Part shown: one piece after another, positions 24,487 to 33,505 of the stretch
Position numbering within the stretch: the stretch's first letter is position 1
Layout of the letters: every line of letters starts with the position of its first letter
Assembly (NCBI GenBank): GCA_025463305.1
Contig: JAOBWK010000069.1
Coordinates: forward strand, 50,969 to 114,968
Origin: Ilumatobacteraceae bacterium
GTDB lineage: Bacteria > Actinomycetota > Acidimicrobiia > Acidimicrobiales > Ilumatobacteraceae
Length of the DNA: 64,000 nt
Reading direction: 5' to 3'
Made by a program: the position numbers and the translations under genes
Notes under the pieces: model-generated
The model's input: only the letters and a program-made list of their open reading frames with translations
The model's database searches: none
Told to the model about the DNA's origin: nothing

Positions 24487-25395
24487 CTAGCCGAGCCGAG
24501 GCGCATCCAGCGAGAGGCGCTGGCGATGTCGTGCGATCCGTCGTCCGTCGTTGGTCTCGCAGGCCTCCGCGTCGCCGCGGGCCACGGCGAGCACGCGCTC
24601 GATCGTCGCCAGATCCGGTGGGTGCTCACCGGCCAGCCAGCGCCGCACGGCCCGTCGCGCCAACGGCAGGGGCGCCTGCGCGAGGGCGCGGGCATCCGTG
24701 GGATCCAGGTCGGCGGCGAGCGCATCGAGCAGGTCGGCGTCGTCGCGCCAGACGTCGGCCTGCCGAGTCAGCAGCGGCACCAGGTCGCGCCGCGACAGCG
24801 CATCCATCAACGGCAGCAGCTCGTGCCGGACCCGGTTGCGCAGGTGGACCGGGAGGTGGTTGGTGGGATCGTCGACCACAGCGATCCCGAGCGCGCTGCA
24901 CAGCGCGTGGGTTTCCGCGCGGCGAACCTGCAGCAGCGGATGGCGATGTGGGCGCATCCCGCTCAGGCCGTTGAGCGCGCCGCCGCGCAGGAGGTTGATG
25001 AGCATCGTCTCGGCCTGATCATCGGCGGTGTGCCCGGTGAGCGCGTCAGCACCGAGCACCGCGTGGCGGACTGCTCGCGCCCGTGCCTCCAGGTTCGGCC
25101 CCGGTTCGACGTGCACCGTCTCGCGGCGGAACGCTGCGCCGAAGCGATGTGCCGCCGCGGCCACCAACTCGGCCTCCGCAGCCGAGCCTTCGCGCAGACC
25201 GTGATCGACGTGCACGGCGGTGACGTCGCAGCCGGCCGCCGTGGCGAGGACGAGCAGCGCCATCGAGTCCGGACCGCCGGACACGGCGCACACGACGGCC
25301 TCGCCGGCGTGCAGCTGCGGGCACCGGGTGAGCAGTTCGGCGACGAGATCGGCGCCGTCCGACACGGTCTCGGGGCGGCTGACGACTTCAGCCAA
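24487..25395 (-). CDS. tilS: tRNA(Ile)-lysidine synthase
   Basis: Modifies cytidine 34 of the CAU-anticodon tRNA(Ile) to lysidine with ATP and lysine, so that it reads AUA. The 302-residue protein has the PP-loop SGGPDSMALLVLA near residues 39-51, DVTAVHVDHGLREGS, LTGHTADDQAETMLINLLRG, and the DDPTNHLPVHLRNRVRHELLPLM segment that contacts tRNA. It is a short actinobacterial form without the C-terminal TilS domains. The only start before the PP-loop in this frame is TTG 25395, which overlaps the upstream stop by 8 nt. Mycobacteria have the same order (Rv3625c-Rv3626c). Confidence 0.93.
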   Translation of the reverse strand: MAEVVSRPETVSDGADLVAELLTRCPQLHAGEAVVCAVSGGPDSMALLVLATAAGCDVTAVHVDHGLREGSAAEAELVAAAAHRFGAAFRRETVHVEPGPNLEARARAVRHAVLGADALTGHTADDQAETMLINLLRGGALNGLSGMRPHRHPLLQVRRAETHALCSALGIAVVDDPTNHLPVHLRNRVRHELLPLMDALSRRDLVPLLTRQADVWRDDADLLDALAADLDPTDARALAQAPLPLARRAVRRWLAGEHPPDLATIERVLAVARGDAEACETNDGRRIARHRQRLSLDAPRLG

Positions 25396-26497
25396 CGGGA
25401 GCGACCGCTGCCGGTGCGAACCCCATCCGGTCCAGCCACCGCTGCGGCTCGCGCACTTCGTCGAGCGACGGCAGGTGGTCGGGCGTCTCCCAGCAGCGAT
25501 CGACCGCGTGCTCGCCGCCGGCGAGCTCGATCGCGGCGATGAACTGCTCGCCGGCTGCGTACTGGTTGAGCTTGCCCTCGAGGCCGACGAGGCGCTGCAC
25601 GACGCGTGCCAGTGGGTTGGCTCGGCGACGCCGCTCGGCGAGCGTGCGTGAGAACGTCGGCGCGTCGGGCACGAGCTCGCCGCCGGCGCGGTCCATCACC
25701 ACGTCGCCGTGACCTTCGAGCAGCGACATCAGCCCGGCGATCCGCCCGAAGAGCGCCTGCTGCTCCGGCGTCGACACCATCGCCACGATCCCACCATCGC
25801 GGAGGCGCTGCTTGGCGCCGTCGCGATCGTGCATCGCGTCGCGGATGGCCGCGATCATCCGGCTCGGGTCCGGATCGGCCATCGCCAACGTCTCGTGCAC
25901 CATGCCGAGGAAGTGCTCCCGCATCCACGGGACCCCGGTGAACTGCGCCCGGTGGGTCAGCTCGTGGAGCGTGACCCACAGCCGGAACTGCTCGGGTTCG
26001 AACCCGAACCGCCGCTCCAGCCCGGCCATGTTCGGTCCGACGAGGTACACCGCGCCATCGCCCGCGTCGCCGTGCGCGCTGCCGAGGAGCACGTCGTACT
26101 GGCCGAGCACCCGCGTGCTCATCCAGCCGAGCATCACCCCGACCTCGGCACCGGCCACCTGCGCGCTGACAGCCTTGGGCACCTTGGTCCAACGGCTCGG
26201 TGCGGAGCCGCCCGTGCTCGAACCGGCCTTGTCGGACCAAGTGGTGAGCACGGGGTCGAGCAGGGTCTTGAACGACGCGACGTTCGCACGGATCCAGCCC
26301 GCGCGATCGACGACGCGGATCTCCGCATTGCCCAGCAGCGAGCGGAGCCCGGTGGCTTCTTCGACGCGGTCCTCGGCGATGCGCGCGACAGACGAGAAGT
26401 CAGTGCTGCCGAGGAGATCGGCCGGAACGTGCGACTGCCGATCGGCAACCGCGATCGCGATGCGCTCGGCGCGGTTCCAATCGACAGGACCCGGCAC
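25388..26497 (-). CDS. Zinc-dependent metallopeptidase, DUF2342 (F420-associated) family
   Basis: A 369-residue zincin-like protein. The zinc motif HELTHRAQF lies near residue 179, with the downstream GHGDVVMDRAGGEL near 265 likely giving further ligands. N- and C-terminal helical parts (DRVEEATGLRSLLG, LEGKLNQYAAGEQFIAAIE) fit the DUF2342 family, found next to tilS and hpt in actinobacteria and once named for coenzyme F420 biosynthesis association. No signal peptide is seen, so it is likely cytosolic. The start is GTG. The substrate is unknown; peptidase activity is inferred from the motif. Confidence 0.88.
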   Translation of the reverse strand: MPGPVDWNRAERIAIAVADRQSHVPADLLGSTDFSSVARIAEDRVEEATGLRSLLGNAEIRVVDRAGWIRANVASFKTLLDPVLTTWSDKAGSSTGGSAPSRWTKVPKAVSAQVAGAEVGVMLGWMSTRVLGQYDVLLGSAHGDAGDGAVYLVGPNMAGLERRFGFEPEQFRLWVTLHELTHRAQFTGVPWMREHFLGMVHETLAMADPDPSRMIAAIRDAMHDRDGAKQRLRDGGIVAMVSTPEQQALFGRIAGLMSLLEGHGDVVMDRAGGELVPDAPTFSRTLAERRRRANPLARVVQRLVGLEGKLNQYAAGEQFIAAIELAGGEHAVDRCWETPDHLPSLDEVREPQRWLDRMGFAPAAVAPVG

Positions 26498-26507
26498 GAG
26501 CGATGGC

Positions 26508-26669
26508 TCAGCCTTCGCGCTTCTGCTTGCCGTTCGGGTACTTGGCGCCGCTGACCGTCTTCAGGTAGCCGCCGATGAGCCCGACGATGGCGGCGCCACC
26601 TGCGAGGAGCAGGATCAGGCCGAGCCAGAAGTGGAAGATGACTGCGATCACGAGACCGATCATAACCAT
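26508..26669 (-). CDS. 53-residue membrane protein
   Basis: A small protein with two hydrophobic stretches (MIGLVIAVIFHFWLGLILLL and GGAAIVGLIGGYL) and a basic end (GKQKREG). ATG 26669 and a second ATG at 26663 are both possible; the frame is open further up to 26750, but that part is hydrophilic and unlikely to be coding. It follows 10 bp upstream of the metallopeptidase on the same strand, so the two may be co-transcribed. Function unknown. Confidence 0.6.
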   Translation of the reverse strand: MVMIGLVIAVIFHFWLGLILLLAGGAAIVGLIGGYLKTVSGAKYPNGKQKREG

Positions 26670-26759
26670 GCGGCCGTCGGAAGGGTATTTGGGGTGTGCC
26701 GACGGCTCGTGCACGGGCCTGGCGTGAACTCGGTGGGCGGCTGCGGGCAAGTATCGGAC

Positions 26760-27350
26760 ATGGATCGTGGCGAGGTGTCAGGCGTTCGCGTTGCCGACGC
26801 GTCGGCGCCGACCGTGGTGGGCCGGACCCGAGTCGCCCGGACCGAGGTCGCTCGGTTGTTCGACCTGCATGCCGCCTCGATCCATCGGTACGCCGCCCGG
26901 CGCGTCGGGATCGACGTCGCCGCCGATGTCGTCAGCGATGTGTTCCTGATCGCGCTCGACCGCTACGACACGTTCGTGCCCGAGCGTGGAGGCGCCAGGG
27001 GCTGGCTCTACGGCATCGCCAACAACGTGATGCGCCGACACTGGCGCACTGAGCAGCGGTGCCTCGCCGCGTTGGCCCGGCACGACGCTGCGTCGCTTCC
27101 CTTCGTCGACCCGCTGCTCGCCGTCGATCGTCGGATCGACGCTGACGCCGAGGTGGAGCGCGTCGTCCGCAACGTCGCGGCCCTGCCGCCCGAAGACCGC
27201 GACCTGCTGACGATGTTCGCCTGGGAACGGTTGTCATATGCCGATATCGCCGAAGCGATGGGCATCCCCGTCGGCACAGTGCGTTCGCGCCTGAACCGGG
27301 TTCGTCGACAGCTCGGCGAGCTGCGTGTGGAAGGAGTTGTCCATGAGTGA
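26760..27350 (+). CDS. ECF-type RNA polymerase sigma factor
   Basis: A 196-residue group IV sigma factor. Region 2 reads LFDLHAASIHRYAARRVGIDVAADVVSDVFLIAL, then GARGWLYGIANNVMRRHWR near residues 79-97; region 4 is AALPPEDRDLLTMFAWERLSYADIAEAMGIPVGTVRSRLNRVRRQL. The start is ATG 26760 (MDRGEVSGV). Its last 8 nt overlap the start of the next gene, the usual layout of a sigma factor with its membrane-bound partner, so that protein is the likely anti-sigma. No cognate promoter could be identified by eye. Confidence 0.88.
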   Translation: MDRGEVSGVRVADASAPTVVGRTRVARTEVARLFDLHAASIHRYAARRVGIDVAADVVSDVFLIALDRYDTFVPERGGARGWLYGIANNVMRRHWRTEQRCLAALARHDAASLPFVDPLLAVDRRIDADAEVERVVRNVAALPPEDRDLLTMFAWERLSYADIAEAMGIPVGTVRSRLNRVRRQLGELRVEGVVHE

Positions 27351-28827
27351 CCTCGATCGGTTCACCGCCCTCCGGCCCGACGTCATCGACCCCGCCCCAG
27401 ACGTGATGGCACGACTTCGCGCCGACCTCTTCGGCACACATCTCGATGGCGCCGACGAGCCCGAGCCCGAGCGCGCCTGCTCGACGTTTCGTGTGGATGC
27501 CGGACTGTCGAAGCGTCGTGCTCGTCCTCGTGCTGCGGCTGTCGTCGCGGCTGCAGCGGCCGCCGTGCTGCTCGTGACCGGCCTGGCCGTCATCGGTCTG
27601 CAGCGCGGAACCGTGATCGGATCCAGCGGCGCGAGTCGCACACCTCCACCTTCCGCGACCACGGCTCCGGCGGACACCACGGACGTGTCGGCGACGCCGA
27701 CGTCCGATGTCGCGGCCGGGGATCCGTCCCTACCGCCCGGCGTCGCGCTTCCGGCGGAGGTCCCCGTGCTCGAACCGGCACCTGCCGGCGACTCGCCGGT
27801 TCGCAGCGACCCGATCGATCGTTGGGTGCACGGCGACGAGTTCGCCCCCGATCCGGCTTGGTTCATCCGCCGCGATGCCGCCGGTGATGCGATCGGCGGC
27901 ATACGCATCGAGACTGCCGGCCCGCTGGAGCTCACCAAGTCGCCGGATGCGCCCTCGGCTGACCTGCCCGGTGTCGATGCGCGGATCGTCGGTGGCTCGA
28001 TCGGTTGGGCGACGCCGGATGGCCACACGCGATTCGTCGTCGGAATCGGCAACGTCTCCTTCGATGAGCTGACCGTGATTGCCGCATCGGTTGCCGCTGA
28101 GGGGGCCGGGCCCTTCGATGCGCCGTCAGGGTTCGACCTGGTCAGCCAGCCCACCGAGATCGTGACGACGTCCTATGACACAGCTCACATCGGGCTGACC
28201 CTGCTCCACGACCTCGCCGGTGGTTCGGCCGCCGCCCGCGACTACGCGTTCATGTCGAGTGGGCCGGGCAGCACGCTCGACCCGCTCGACGGCGGTTACG
28301 TGGTGCGCTCGCAGGAGTCGTCCCTCGCCGTGAAGGCGCTCGCCGACGGTGAGCTGTTGACGGTGTTCGCCCCTTCCCCGACCGACGTCGAGTCGCTGCT
28401 GTCGTCGATCACCTTCGCTCCGACGCCCTCCGTCCCCGTGCGACGGCTGGGCTATCAGCTCCCAGCGAACGCCACCTGGCGATTCGGCGAGATCGCTCTC
28501 GGCAGATGGGCGGTGGCCACGTTCGTGGATCCCGACGGACGGGACTGTGTCGCCCTGACCCTGGCAGGAGGCGGGCCGACGACGTGTTCTCCGCCGGGAT
28601 CCGACTGTCCGGTCGTCTCGGCGGGCGGCACTGTCGGAGAGCCCACGACGTTCGTCGTCCTGATCCGACGCGAGGTGCACGACGTGCATGTGACGATCGA
28701 CGGCGAGCCGGCGCCAGCGACCCTCGAGGCCTCGAACGGCTACACGTTCGCCTACGGAACGACCACGATGGTCCCACTCCACATGGCATTCACCGTCGAC
28801 GGAGAACCGACGTGCGGCGGAGGTTGA
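27343..28827 (+). CDS. Membrane protein coupled to the ECF sigma factor, putative anti-sigma
   Basis: A 494-residue protein. Residues 1-60 are cytosolic (MSDLDRFTALRPDVIDPAPDVMARLRADLF), a single transmembrane helix lies at about 65-88 (AAAVVAAAAAAVLLVTGLAVIGL), followed by a Thr/Pro-rich linker and a large extracytoplasmic domain with five cysteines near the C-terminus (DCVALT, TTCSPPGSDCPVV, PTCGGG). There is no HxxxCxxC zinc motif, so it is not a classical ZAS anti-sigma. The 8-nt overlap with the sigma gene is the main evidence for the pairing. The outer domain could sense a signal. Confidence 0.65.
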   Translation: MSDLDRFTALRPDVIDPAPDVMARLRADLFGTHLDGADEPEPERACSTFRVDAGLSKRRARPRAAAVVAAAAAAVLLVTGLAVIGLQRGTVIGSSGASRTPPPSATTAPADTTDVSATPTSDVAAGDPSLPPGVALPAEVPVLEPAPAGDSPVRSDPIDRWVHGDEFAPDPAWFIRRDAAGDAIGGIRIETAGPLELTKSPDAPSADLPGVDARIVGGSIGWATPDGHTRFVVGIGNVSFDELTVIAASVAAEGAGPFDAPSGFDLVSQPTEIVTTSYDTAHIGLTLLHDLAGGSAAARDYAFMSSGPGSTLDPLDGGYVVRSQESSLAVKALADGELLTVFAPSPTDVESLLSSITFAPTPSVPVRRLGYQLPANATWRFGEIALGRWAVATFVDPDGRDCVALTLAGGGPTTCSPPGSDCPVVSAGGTVGEPTTFVVLIRREVHDVHVTIDGEPAPATLEASNGYTFAYGTTTMVPLHMAFTVDGEPTCGGG

Positions 28828-28831
28828 CGTG

Positions 28832-29116
28832 TCAGTCGGAGGATTCGGTGGCGCTCTCGCGGGCGACTTCGCCGGACGGATCGGTGGCGAAGTCGTCGCC
28901 GAAGCACTTGGCGATCTTGCTCATCAGACCGGGTGGCATCTCGTCGTTGCGGCACTTGGTGGCGATGACGGTGCGCAGCTCGGCATGGAAATCGAACGCC
29001 TGCAGGCAGTCCGGGCAGCCTTCGAGATGACCGTGGATCTCCTCACGGGCGGACTCGGACAGCTCCTGGTCCAGGAAGAGCTCGAGCTCGCGTAGGGTTT
29101 CGTTGCAGTCAGGCAT
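28832..29116 (-). CDS. rsrA: Zinc-binding anti-sigma factor, RsrA-like
   Basis: A 94-residue redox-sensitive anti-sigma factor for the adjacent SigR-like sigma. The zinc motif [10 protein letters not shown] gives His-x3-Cys-x2-Cys near residues 24-33, with a further cysteine at residue 4 (MPDCNETL) and KCRND near 50, matching the thiol set used by RsrA for disulphide switching. Under thiol oxidation it would release the sigma factor. The frame is open to 29140, but ATG 29116 is chosen; it overlaps the sigma gene stop by 8 nt. Named by similarity to Streptomyces RsrA and mycobacterial RshA. Confidence 0.88.
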   Translation of the reverse strand: MPDCNETLRELELFLDQELSESAREEIHGHLEGCPDCLQAFDFHAELRTVIATKCRNDEMPPGLMSKIAKCFGDDFATDPSGEVARESATESSD

Positions 29117-29732
29117 GATCGGTTTCCGTTGAGGTGTCACTGTTCGAGCCAGCTGACGATGAGGCGGCGGTGTTGCTGATCAAGCCGCGCTCACTGGCGA
29201 AGTCGTACAACAGCTTGTGCATCCCTTTTCTTCCCCGATGCAGGCGGCTCATCACGGTGCCGACCGGGATGTCGAGCATCTCGGCGATCTCCTTGTACGC
29301 GAAGCCTTCCACGTCGGCCAGCAACACGGGGATGCGGAAGTTCTCGGGGAGGTCCTCGAGCGCTTGCTTCACCTCGTCGTCGGTGAACATCTCGAACATC
29401 GTGTCCTCGGCGCTGCGGTTGCCGAGCGCGGTGTCGAGTGTTCCCAATCGCTTGTAGAGGTAGAGGTCCTCGATGTTGTCCATGCCCGTCTCGTCGGGCC
29501 GGCGCTGCTTGGCGCGGTACTTGTTGATGAAGCTGTTGGTGAGGATCCGGTAGAGCCACGCACGCAGGTTCGTGCCCTCCTGGAACGTCGCGAAGCTGCG
29601 CCACGCGCGCAGGTACGTGTCCTGCACGAGGTCCTCGGCGTCGGCCGCGTTGCGCGTCAGGCGCATCGCAGCCGAGTACAGCTGCGGCGCGTACTGCATC
29701 GCTTGATCCGGGAAGTCGGCGCGGTCGGCCAT
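29109..29732 (-). CDS. sigR: ECF sigma factor of the SigR/SigH (thiol stress) family
   Basis: A 207-residue sigma factor. Region 2 is [45 protein letters not shown] followed by [24 protein letters not shown], nearly the consensus of the SigR/SigH group; region 4 is [48 protein letters not shown]. Minus-strand TAGGGT (29739-29744) lies 6 nt before the ATG. I looked for a GGAAT-N18/19-GTT autoregulatory promoter and found only a GGAAT with wrong spacing. The partner RsrA gene overlaps downstream. Likely regulon: thioredoxin and mycothiol genes. Confidence 0.9.
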   Translation of the reverse strand: MADRADFPDQAMQYAPQLYSAAMRLTRNAADAEDLVQDTYLRAWRSFATFQEGTNLRAWLYRILTNSFINKYRAKQRRPDETGMDNIEDLYLYKRLGTLDTALGNRSAEDTMFEMFTDDEVKQALEDLPENFRIPVLLADVEGFAYKEIAEMLDIPVGTVMSRLHRGRKGMHKLLYDFASERGLISNTAASSSAGSNSDTSTETDHA

Positions 29733-29791
29733 GGCGAGACCCTACCCAGACGACCCCACGAGTCGGAACTGCTCAGCGGTATCCGCGGCAG

Positions 29792-30328
29792 CTATTCCGA
29801 TGGGGCGGGCGCCTCGGTCTGGGCGGCCTCGTGGGGCAGCTCCTTGACGAGATCGTCGAGCTCGCGCACGAACCGGGTGAGCAGGTCGGCGAGGTCGGCT
29901 CGCTCCTGCACCGTGAACGCGCTCATCAGCTTGGTGATCACGTAGCCGCGGCGCTCGTCGACGCGCTGATGGAGTCGCCGGCCTTCGTCGGTGGCGCACA
30001 CCATCACCACCCGGCCGTCCTCGGTGTCGGGGTTGCGTTCGGCGAGGCGCTCCTTGAGCAGACGTTGCACGGCCCGTGTGGCCGTCGACGGATCGACGCG
30101 CAGCGCCTCGGCGAGGTCGCTCATCCGCCACGACGGTCGATGGACGAGCACGTCGAGGGTGTCCATCTGGCCGGCGTCGAGCGTCTCGGTCTCGTTGCCG
30201 TAGAAGTAGTCGCGCACCGCAGCGTTGCTCGCGCCACGCCGCAGATCGCGCCACGCAGCGCCGATCTTCACCGCGGCGTCGCGATCGCTGGCCGTCGAGA
30301 AGTCGACAGCGGTGCGCCTGGTCGCCAT
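29792..30328 (-). CDS. MarR-family transcriptional regulator
   Basis: A 178-residue winged-helix protein: helices around DAGQMDTLDVLVHRPSWRMSDLAEALRVDPSTATRAVQRLLKERLAERNPDTEDGRVVMVCATDEGRRL form the DNA-binding core (residues 53-122), with dimerisation helices on each side. TACCCT on the minus strand (30336-30341) lies 7 nt before ATG 30328; a longer frame to 30367 exists but is not needed. The gene is not divergent from any neighbour, so its target is not evident; it may act on its own promoter. Confidence 0.82.
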   Translation of the reverse strand: MATRRTAVDFSTASDRDAAVKIGAAWRDLRRGASNAAVRDYFYGNETETLDAGQMDTLDVLVHRPSWRMSDLAEALRVDPSTATRAVQRLLKERLAERNPDTEDGRVVMVCATDEGRRLHQRVDERRGYVITKLMSAFTVQERADLADLLTRFVRELDDLVKELPHEAAQTEAPAPSE

Positions 30329-30442
30329 GGCCGGAAGGGTACAACGACGGCCGAACGCAGTGAGCACTCAGCTCGCATCACCTCGCGTGCGGTCAGCGTT
30401 CGGGTTGTGCGTGGTCGCCCGACCGGGCGACGGTGGAGGTCA

Positions 30443-31723
30443 TCAACCAGGGGCCGCCTGTTCGATCACGTCGGGGAGGTCGGTGAAGGCGCCGCGCGGC
30501 AGCCGCACGGATGCCGCAGTGACGTCCTGGGCGAGGCGGGTGAAGCCGTCGACGGGCGAGTACACCCACACGTCGGCCGGTCCCGTGCAGCCGCTCGGTC
30601 GCGTCGCGAACACCAGCTTGTAGCCGTACAGCCAGCCGACCGGTTGCACGGTGTCGGAGGTGCCGGCGAGCGGTGAGCCGGCCATCGCACGCACGTCGAC
30701 GATGCCGTTGGTGAGGACGTCCTCCATCAGCAAGGTGCCCGTCGCGTCGCACGGCCCGGTGGTCCAGGCCTGGGCCCCTTCGAGCGTGCTCACCGTGAGG
30801 TGGTCCTCCTGTCGGTCGGCCTGGCCGACCGGCGTCAGCGCCAGGGCGTCGAGGTACAGCTCGTGGACGAAGCCATGGACGAACCACAGCGTGTGGCCGT
30901 CGGCCGAGAGGCGCAGGTTGGTGACCGGCGTGGTGGGGTCGTCGACGCTGAGCAGCTGCTTCGGATCCGTGCCGGTGTTGGTCGAGAGCCAGATCCCGTA
31001 CGCACCGTTGGCGTCGGTGCCGACGGCGATGATCCGCTTGCCGGCGGGCTGGTAGATCGCGGCGTCGGTCCGGGCGAGGAAGCTGATGTCGCTGACCGCG
31101 CCACCGGCGGTGCGGTGCATCAACCGGTGAGTCGTCGGGTCGATGCCGATGGTGGCGCTTCCGGTCGGCGCCGACAGGGTGACGGTGGTGTTCGAGTCGT
31201 CGAATCCGGTCAACGTCACGCCGGCGGCATTGGCCGAGCTCGACGAGCCGAGCAGCACGCGTGTGGCATCGGACGACCACGCGGTCGATGGTGGCGTGCC
31301 GACACCGTCGAGCAGGCAGGCCGGCGACTGGTGGTCGCCCTCGGCGACGAGCCGGCCGTCCTGCACCCAGGCGACCTCGCCCGTCGAGACCGGTGGCGTG
31401 AACGCGCACGGGAGGTCGGCGACCGGCGTCGCCGACGCCGTCGTGGTCGTGGTCGTTCCGCCGGGTGAGCTCGTGGTGGTCGACGCGCCTGTGGTCGTGG
31501 TGGTGGTGGTCGACGATGGTCCGCTCGACGTCGTCGTCGCTGCGTTCGTTCCCGACGGTTCGGTACGGGGCGACGTGCCCGGTGCCGGGGTCGACGTGGC
31601 GTCGGCCGATGACGTCGCGGTGGAGGAGGACGATGGCGATGTCGTCGTCGATCCGCTGCTGCACCCGGCGGCGATGAGCGCGACGGCGAGCACCCATGCC
31701 GCACCGATCCGTACCCGCCCCAT
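30443..31723 (-). CDS. Lipoprotein with WD40/TolB-like domain
   Basis: A 426-residue exported lipoprotein. The lipobox is LIAAGC with the acylated Cys21 after a signal peptide (MGRVRIGAAWVLAVALIAAGC). A 75-residue Ser/Thr-rich linker follows, then a beta-rich domain from about 105 with loose propeller repeats (TAWSSDATRVLLGSS, LRLSADGHTLWFVHG) and paired cysteines. ATG 31723 is chosen over 31726 because minus-strand TAGGGT (31731-31736) lies 7 nt before it. Function unknown; a surface-anchored binding protein is likely. Confidence 0.75.
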   Translation of the reverse strand: MGRVRIGAAWVLAVALIAAGCSSGSTTTSPSSSSTATSSADATSTPAPGTSPRTEPSGTNAATTTSSGPSSTTTTTTTGASTTTSSPGGTTTTTTASATPVADLPCAFTPPVSTGEVAWVQDGRLVAEGDHQSPACLLDGVGTPPSTAWSSDATRVLLGSSSSANAAGVTLTGFDDSNTTVTLSAPTGSATIGIDPTTHRLMHRTAGGAVSDISFLARTDAAIYQPAGKRIIAVGTDANGAYGIWLSTNTGTDPKQLLSVDDPTTPVTNLRLSADGHTLWFVHGFVHELYLDALALTPVGQADRQEDHLTVSTLEGAQAWTTGPCDATGTLLMEDVLTNGIVDVRAMAGSPLAGTSDTVQPVGWLYGYKLVFATRPSGCTGPADVWVYSPVDGFTRLAQDVTAASVRLPRGAFTDLPDVIEQAAPG

Positions 31724-31775
31724 CATGCAAACCCTAGTGCGGTCGGCGCATGCCGGAATCCACCTCCGTGGATGG

Positions 31776-32909
31776 TCAGCGGGCGTTGATCGGCGCGTAC
31801 GCCGCGGTGACCGTCTGGGTGCGCGCGGGCGGCGTCTGTTCGGCGACCAGACCGCGTCGACGAAGGATCGGCAGCACGCCCTCGCCGAACCAGTTGGCCT
31901 CCTCGACGTGCGGGTGGCCGGACATGATGAACTCGTCGAAGCCGAGCTCGTGGTACTCCTCGATGCGGTCGGCGACCTCCTCGTGGCTGCCGACGAGCGT
32001 GGTGCCCGCGCCGCCACGGACCAGTCCGTAGCCGGCCCACAGGTTGGGCGACACGACGAGGTCGTCGCGCGATCCGCCGTGCAACGAGCGCATGCGTTGC
32101 TGGCCGACCGACTCACTTCGGCTCAGCGATTCCTGGGCGCGCACCACCAGCCGATCGTCGAGGCCCTCGAGGAACCGCTCGGTCTCCTCCCACGCGTCCT
32201 TCGACCGATCGCGCGTGATCGAGTGCAGTCGGATGCCGAAACGAAGCGTGCGGCCCTGCTCGGCGGCGAGGGCGCGCATCCGGGCCAGGCGCGGCGCCAC
32301 CATCGCGGGTGGCTCGCCCCATGCGAGGTAGACGTCGACGTGCTTGGCTGCGACCCGCTCTGCAGCGTCGGATGCCCCGCCGAAGTAGAGAGGTGTCGGG
32401 ACCGGGCCGCCACTGACGGTCGCGCCCTCGACGTGGAAGTAACGGCCGTGGAAGTCGGTCGGCGCGCCGGACAGCGCGCCGCGCAGCACGGTGAGGAACT
32501 CGTCGGTGCGGTCGTAGCGCTCGTCGTGGTCGAGCCAGTCGCCGAAGCGTCGCTGCTCGCTGGTGTCGCCACCCGTGACGATGTTGAGCAGCAGCCGCCC
32601 GTCGGAGATGCGCTGGAAGGTGGCGGCCTTCTGCGCCGCCAATGTCGGCGTGAGTGAGCCGGGCCGGAACGCGACCAGGAACTTGAGGCGCTTGGTCTCG
32701 CGGATGAGCGCGGCGGTCACCAGCCACGCGTCCTCGCACCACGTGCCCGTCGGCGTGAGGACGCCCTCGAAGCCCAGCCGATCGGCGGTCTGGGCAATCT
32801 GGGCGAGGTAGTCGATGGTGGCCGGGCGGTAGTGGCCCTCGGGGCCGAACGGCACGACGGTCCGGCTGTCGCCGGAGGTGGGCAGGAACCAGTGGACGGC
32901 GATGGGCAT
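31776..32909 (-). CDS. FMNH2-dependent alkanesulfonate monooxygenase-like (SsuD family)
   Basis: A 377-residue luciferase-fold monooxygenase. Typical SsuD elements are the start VHWFLPTSGDSR, FLVAFRPGSLTPTLAAQKAATFQRISDGRLLLNIVTGGD near residues 77-115, YFHVEGATV, PLYFGGASDAA, LHSITRD and the late SGHPHVEEANWFGEGVLP. Such enzymes release sulfite from alkanesulfonates using reduced flavin. No flavin reductase or sulfonate transporter gene is next to it; the upstream neighbour is a cysteine-dioxygenase-like gene 5 bp away, giving a two-gene sulfur operon. Dimethylsulfone or methanesulfonate oxidation are alternatives. Confidence 0.87.
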   Translation of the reverse strand: MPIAVHWFLPTSGDSRTVVPFGPEGHYRPATIDYLAQIAQTADRLGFEGVLTPTGTWCEDAWLVTAALIRETKRLKFLVAFRPGSLTPTLAAQKAATFQRISDGRLLLNIVTGGDTSEQRRFGDWLDHDERYDRTDEFLTVLRGALSGAPTDFHGRYFHVEGATVSGGPVPTPLYFGGASDAAERVAAKHVDVYLAWGEPPAMVAPRLARMRALAAEQGRTLRFGIRLHSITRDRSKDAWEETERFLEGLDDRLVVRAQESLSRSESVGQQRMRSLHGGSRDDLVVSPNLWAGYGLVRGGAGTTLVGSHEEVADRIEEYHELGFDEFIMSGHPHVEEANWFGEGVLPILRRRGLVAEQTPPARTQTVTAAYAPINAR

Positions 32910-32914
32910 GGTGC

Positions 32915-33385
32915 TCAGCAGCCGACGGTCGATGAGGCGTCGGGCAGGATCTCGGCGCCGGTGCGGAAGCTGTCGTCGGACAGCGGTGGCGAGTAGACGT
33001 GGATCGAGACGGCCTCGGTGCGGCCGTGGTTGAGCACCGCGTGCACGTGGTCGCCCGGGAGCTCGACGATGGCGCCGGAACCGAGGAGGCGCGAGATCTG
33101 GCGGCCGTCGGCGCCGACGTACTCCTCGTGCAGCTCACCCGCGACCACCTGGACCGCTGCGCTGGAGCCGCCGTGATCGTGCAGGCCGAGCCCGGTGCCC
33201 TGCGGCCAGGCGATGACGAGCGCCTCGTAGGAGGCGGTGCGCGCAAGGTGCTGCCAGCGTCGATTCGTGCCGGCCGGCACCTGCGACGCGTCCCACGCGG
33301 CGGCCAGCCCGGCAGCGATGGCGACGAGCTCGCCGTGGCCGGGGGCGGTTTCGGTGGTGGGCCTGAGGATCGTTGGAGCTTCCAC
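32915..33385 (-). CDS. Cysteine-dioxygenase-like cupin protein
   Basis: A 156-residue cupin. The iron-binding histidines can be placed in [23 protein letters not shown] (HxH near residue 70) and [12 protein letters not shown] near 113, the type-I cysteine dioxygenase pattern. The family oxidises cysteine or other small thiols to the sulfinic acid. GTG 33385 is the chosen start: minus-strand TAGATT (33393-33398) lies 7 nt before it. A longer frame to 33436 runs through the promoter and is rejected. It is the first gene of the operon with the SsuD-like monooxygenase; the two could act on related sulfur compounds. Confidence 0.8.
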   Translation of the reverse strand: MEAPTILRPTTETAPGHGELVAIAAGLAAAWDASQVPAGTNRRWQHLARTASYEALVIAWPQGTGLGLHDHGGSSAAVQVVAGELHEEYVGADGRQISRLLGSGAIVELPGDHVHAVLNHGRTEAVSIHVYSPPLSDDSFRTGAEILPDASSTVGC

Positions 33386-33392
33386 GAAGCGA

Positions 33393-33436
33393 AATCTACA
33401 CCCACCAAGAGAAATGTCGACAAATCTGGTCGACAA
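33393..33436 (-). promoter_or_regulatory. Promoter with direct-repeat operator candidate
   Basis: In the 120-bp divergent gap, TAGATT (33393-33398, minus strand) is the likely -10 of the sulfur operon. GTCGACAA occurs twice in direct orientation at 33416-33423 and 33429-33436, 13 bp apart, and the first copy includes TTGTCG at -35 spacing of 19. Each copy holds the palindrome GTCGAC. A regulator-binding site is likely; which regulator is unknown. Confidence 0.55.
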
Positions 33437-33505
33437 TTGCCGCCGGCGATCGTACTGTCAGCTCGACGGCGTCGTGGGACGTCGCCACCCACGACAGGAG
33501 CGGTG

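Noticed and set aside
29733..29800. SigR-type autoregulatory promoter before sigR
   Set aside because: A GGAAT is present on the minus strand, but GTT is 24 nt away instead of 18-19.
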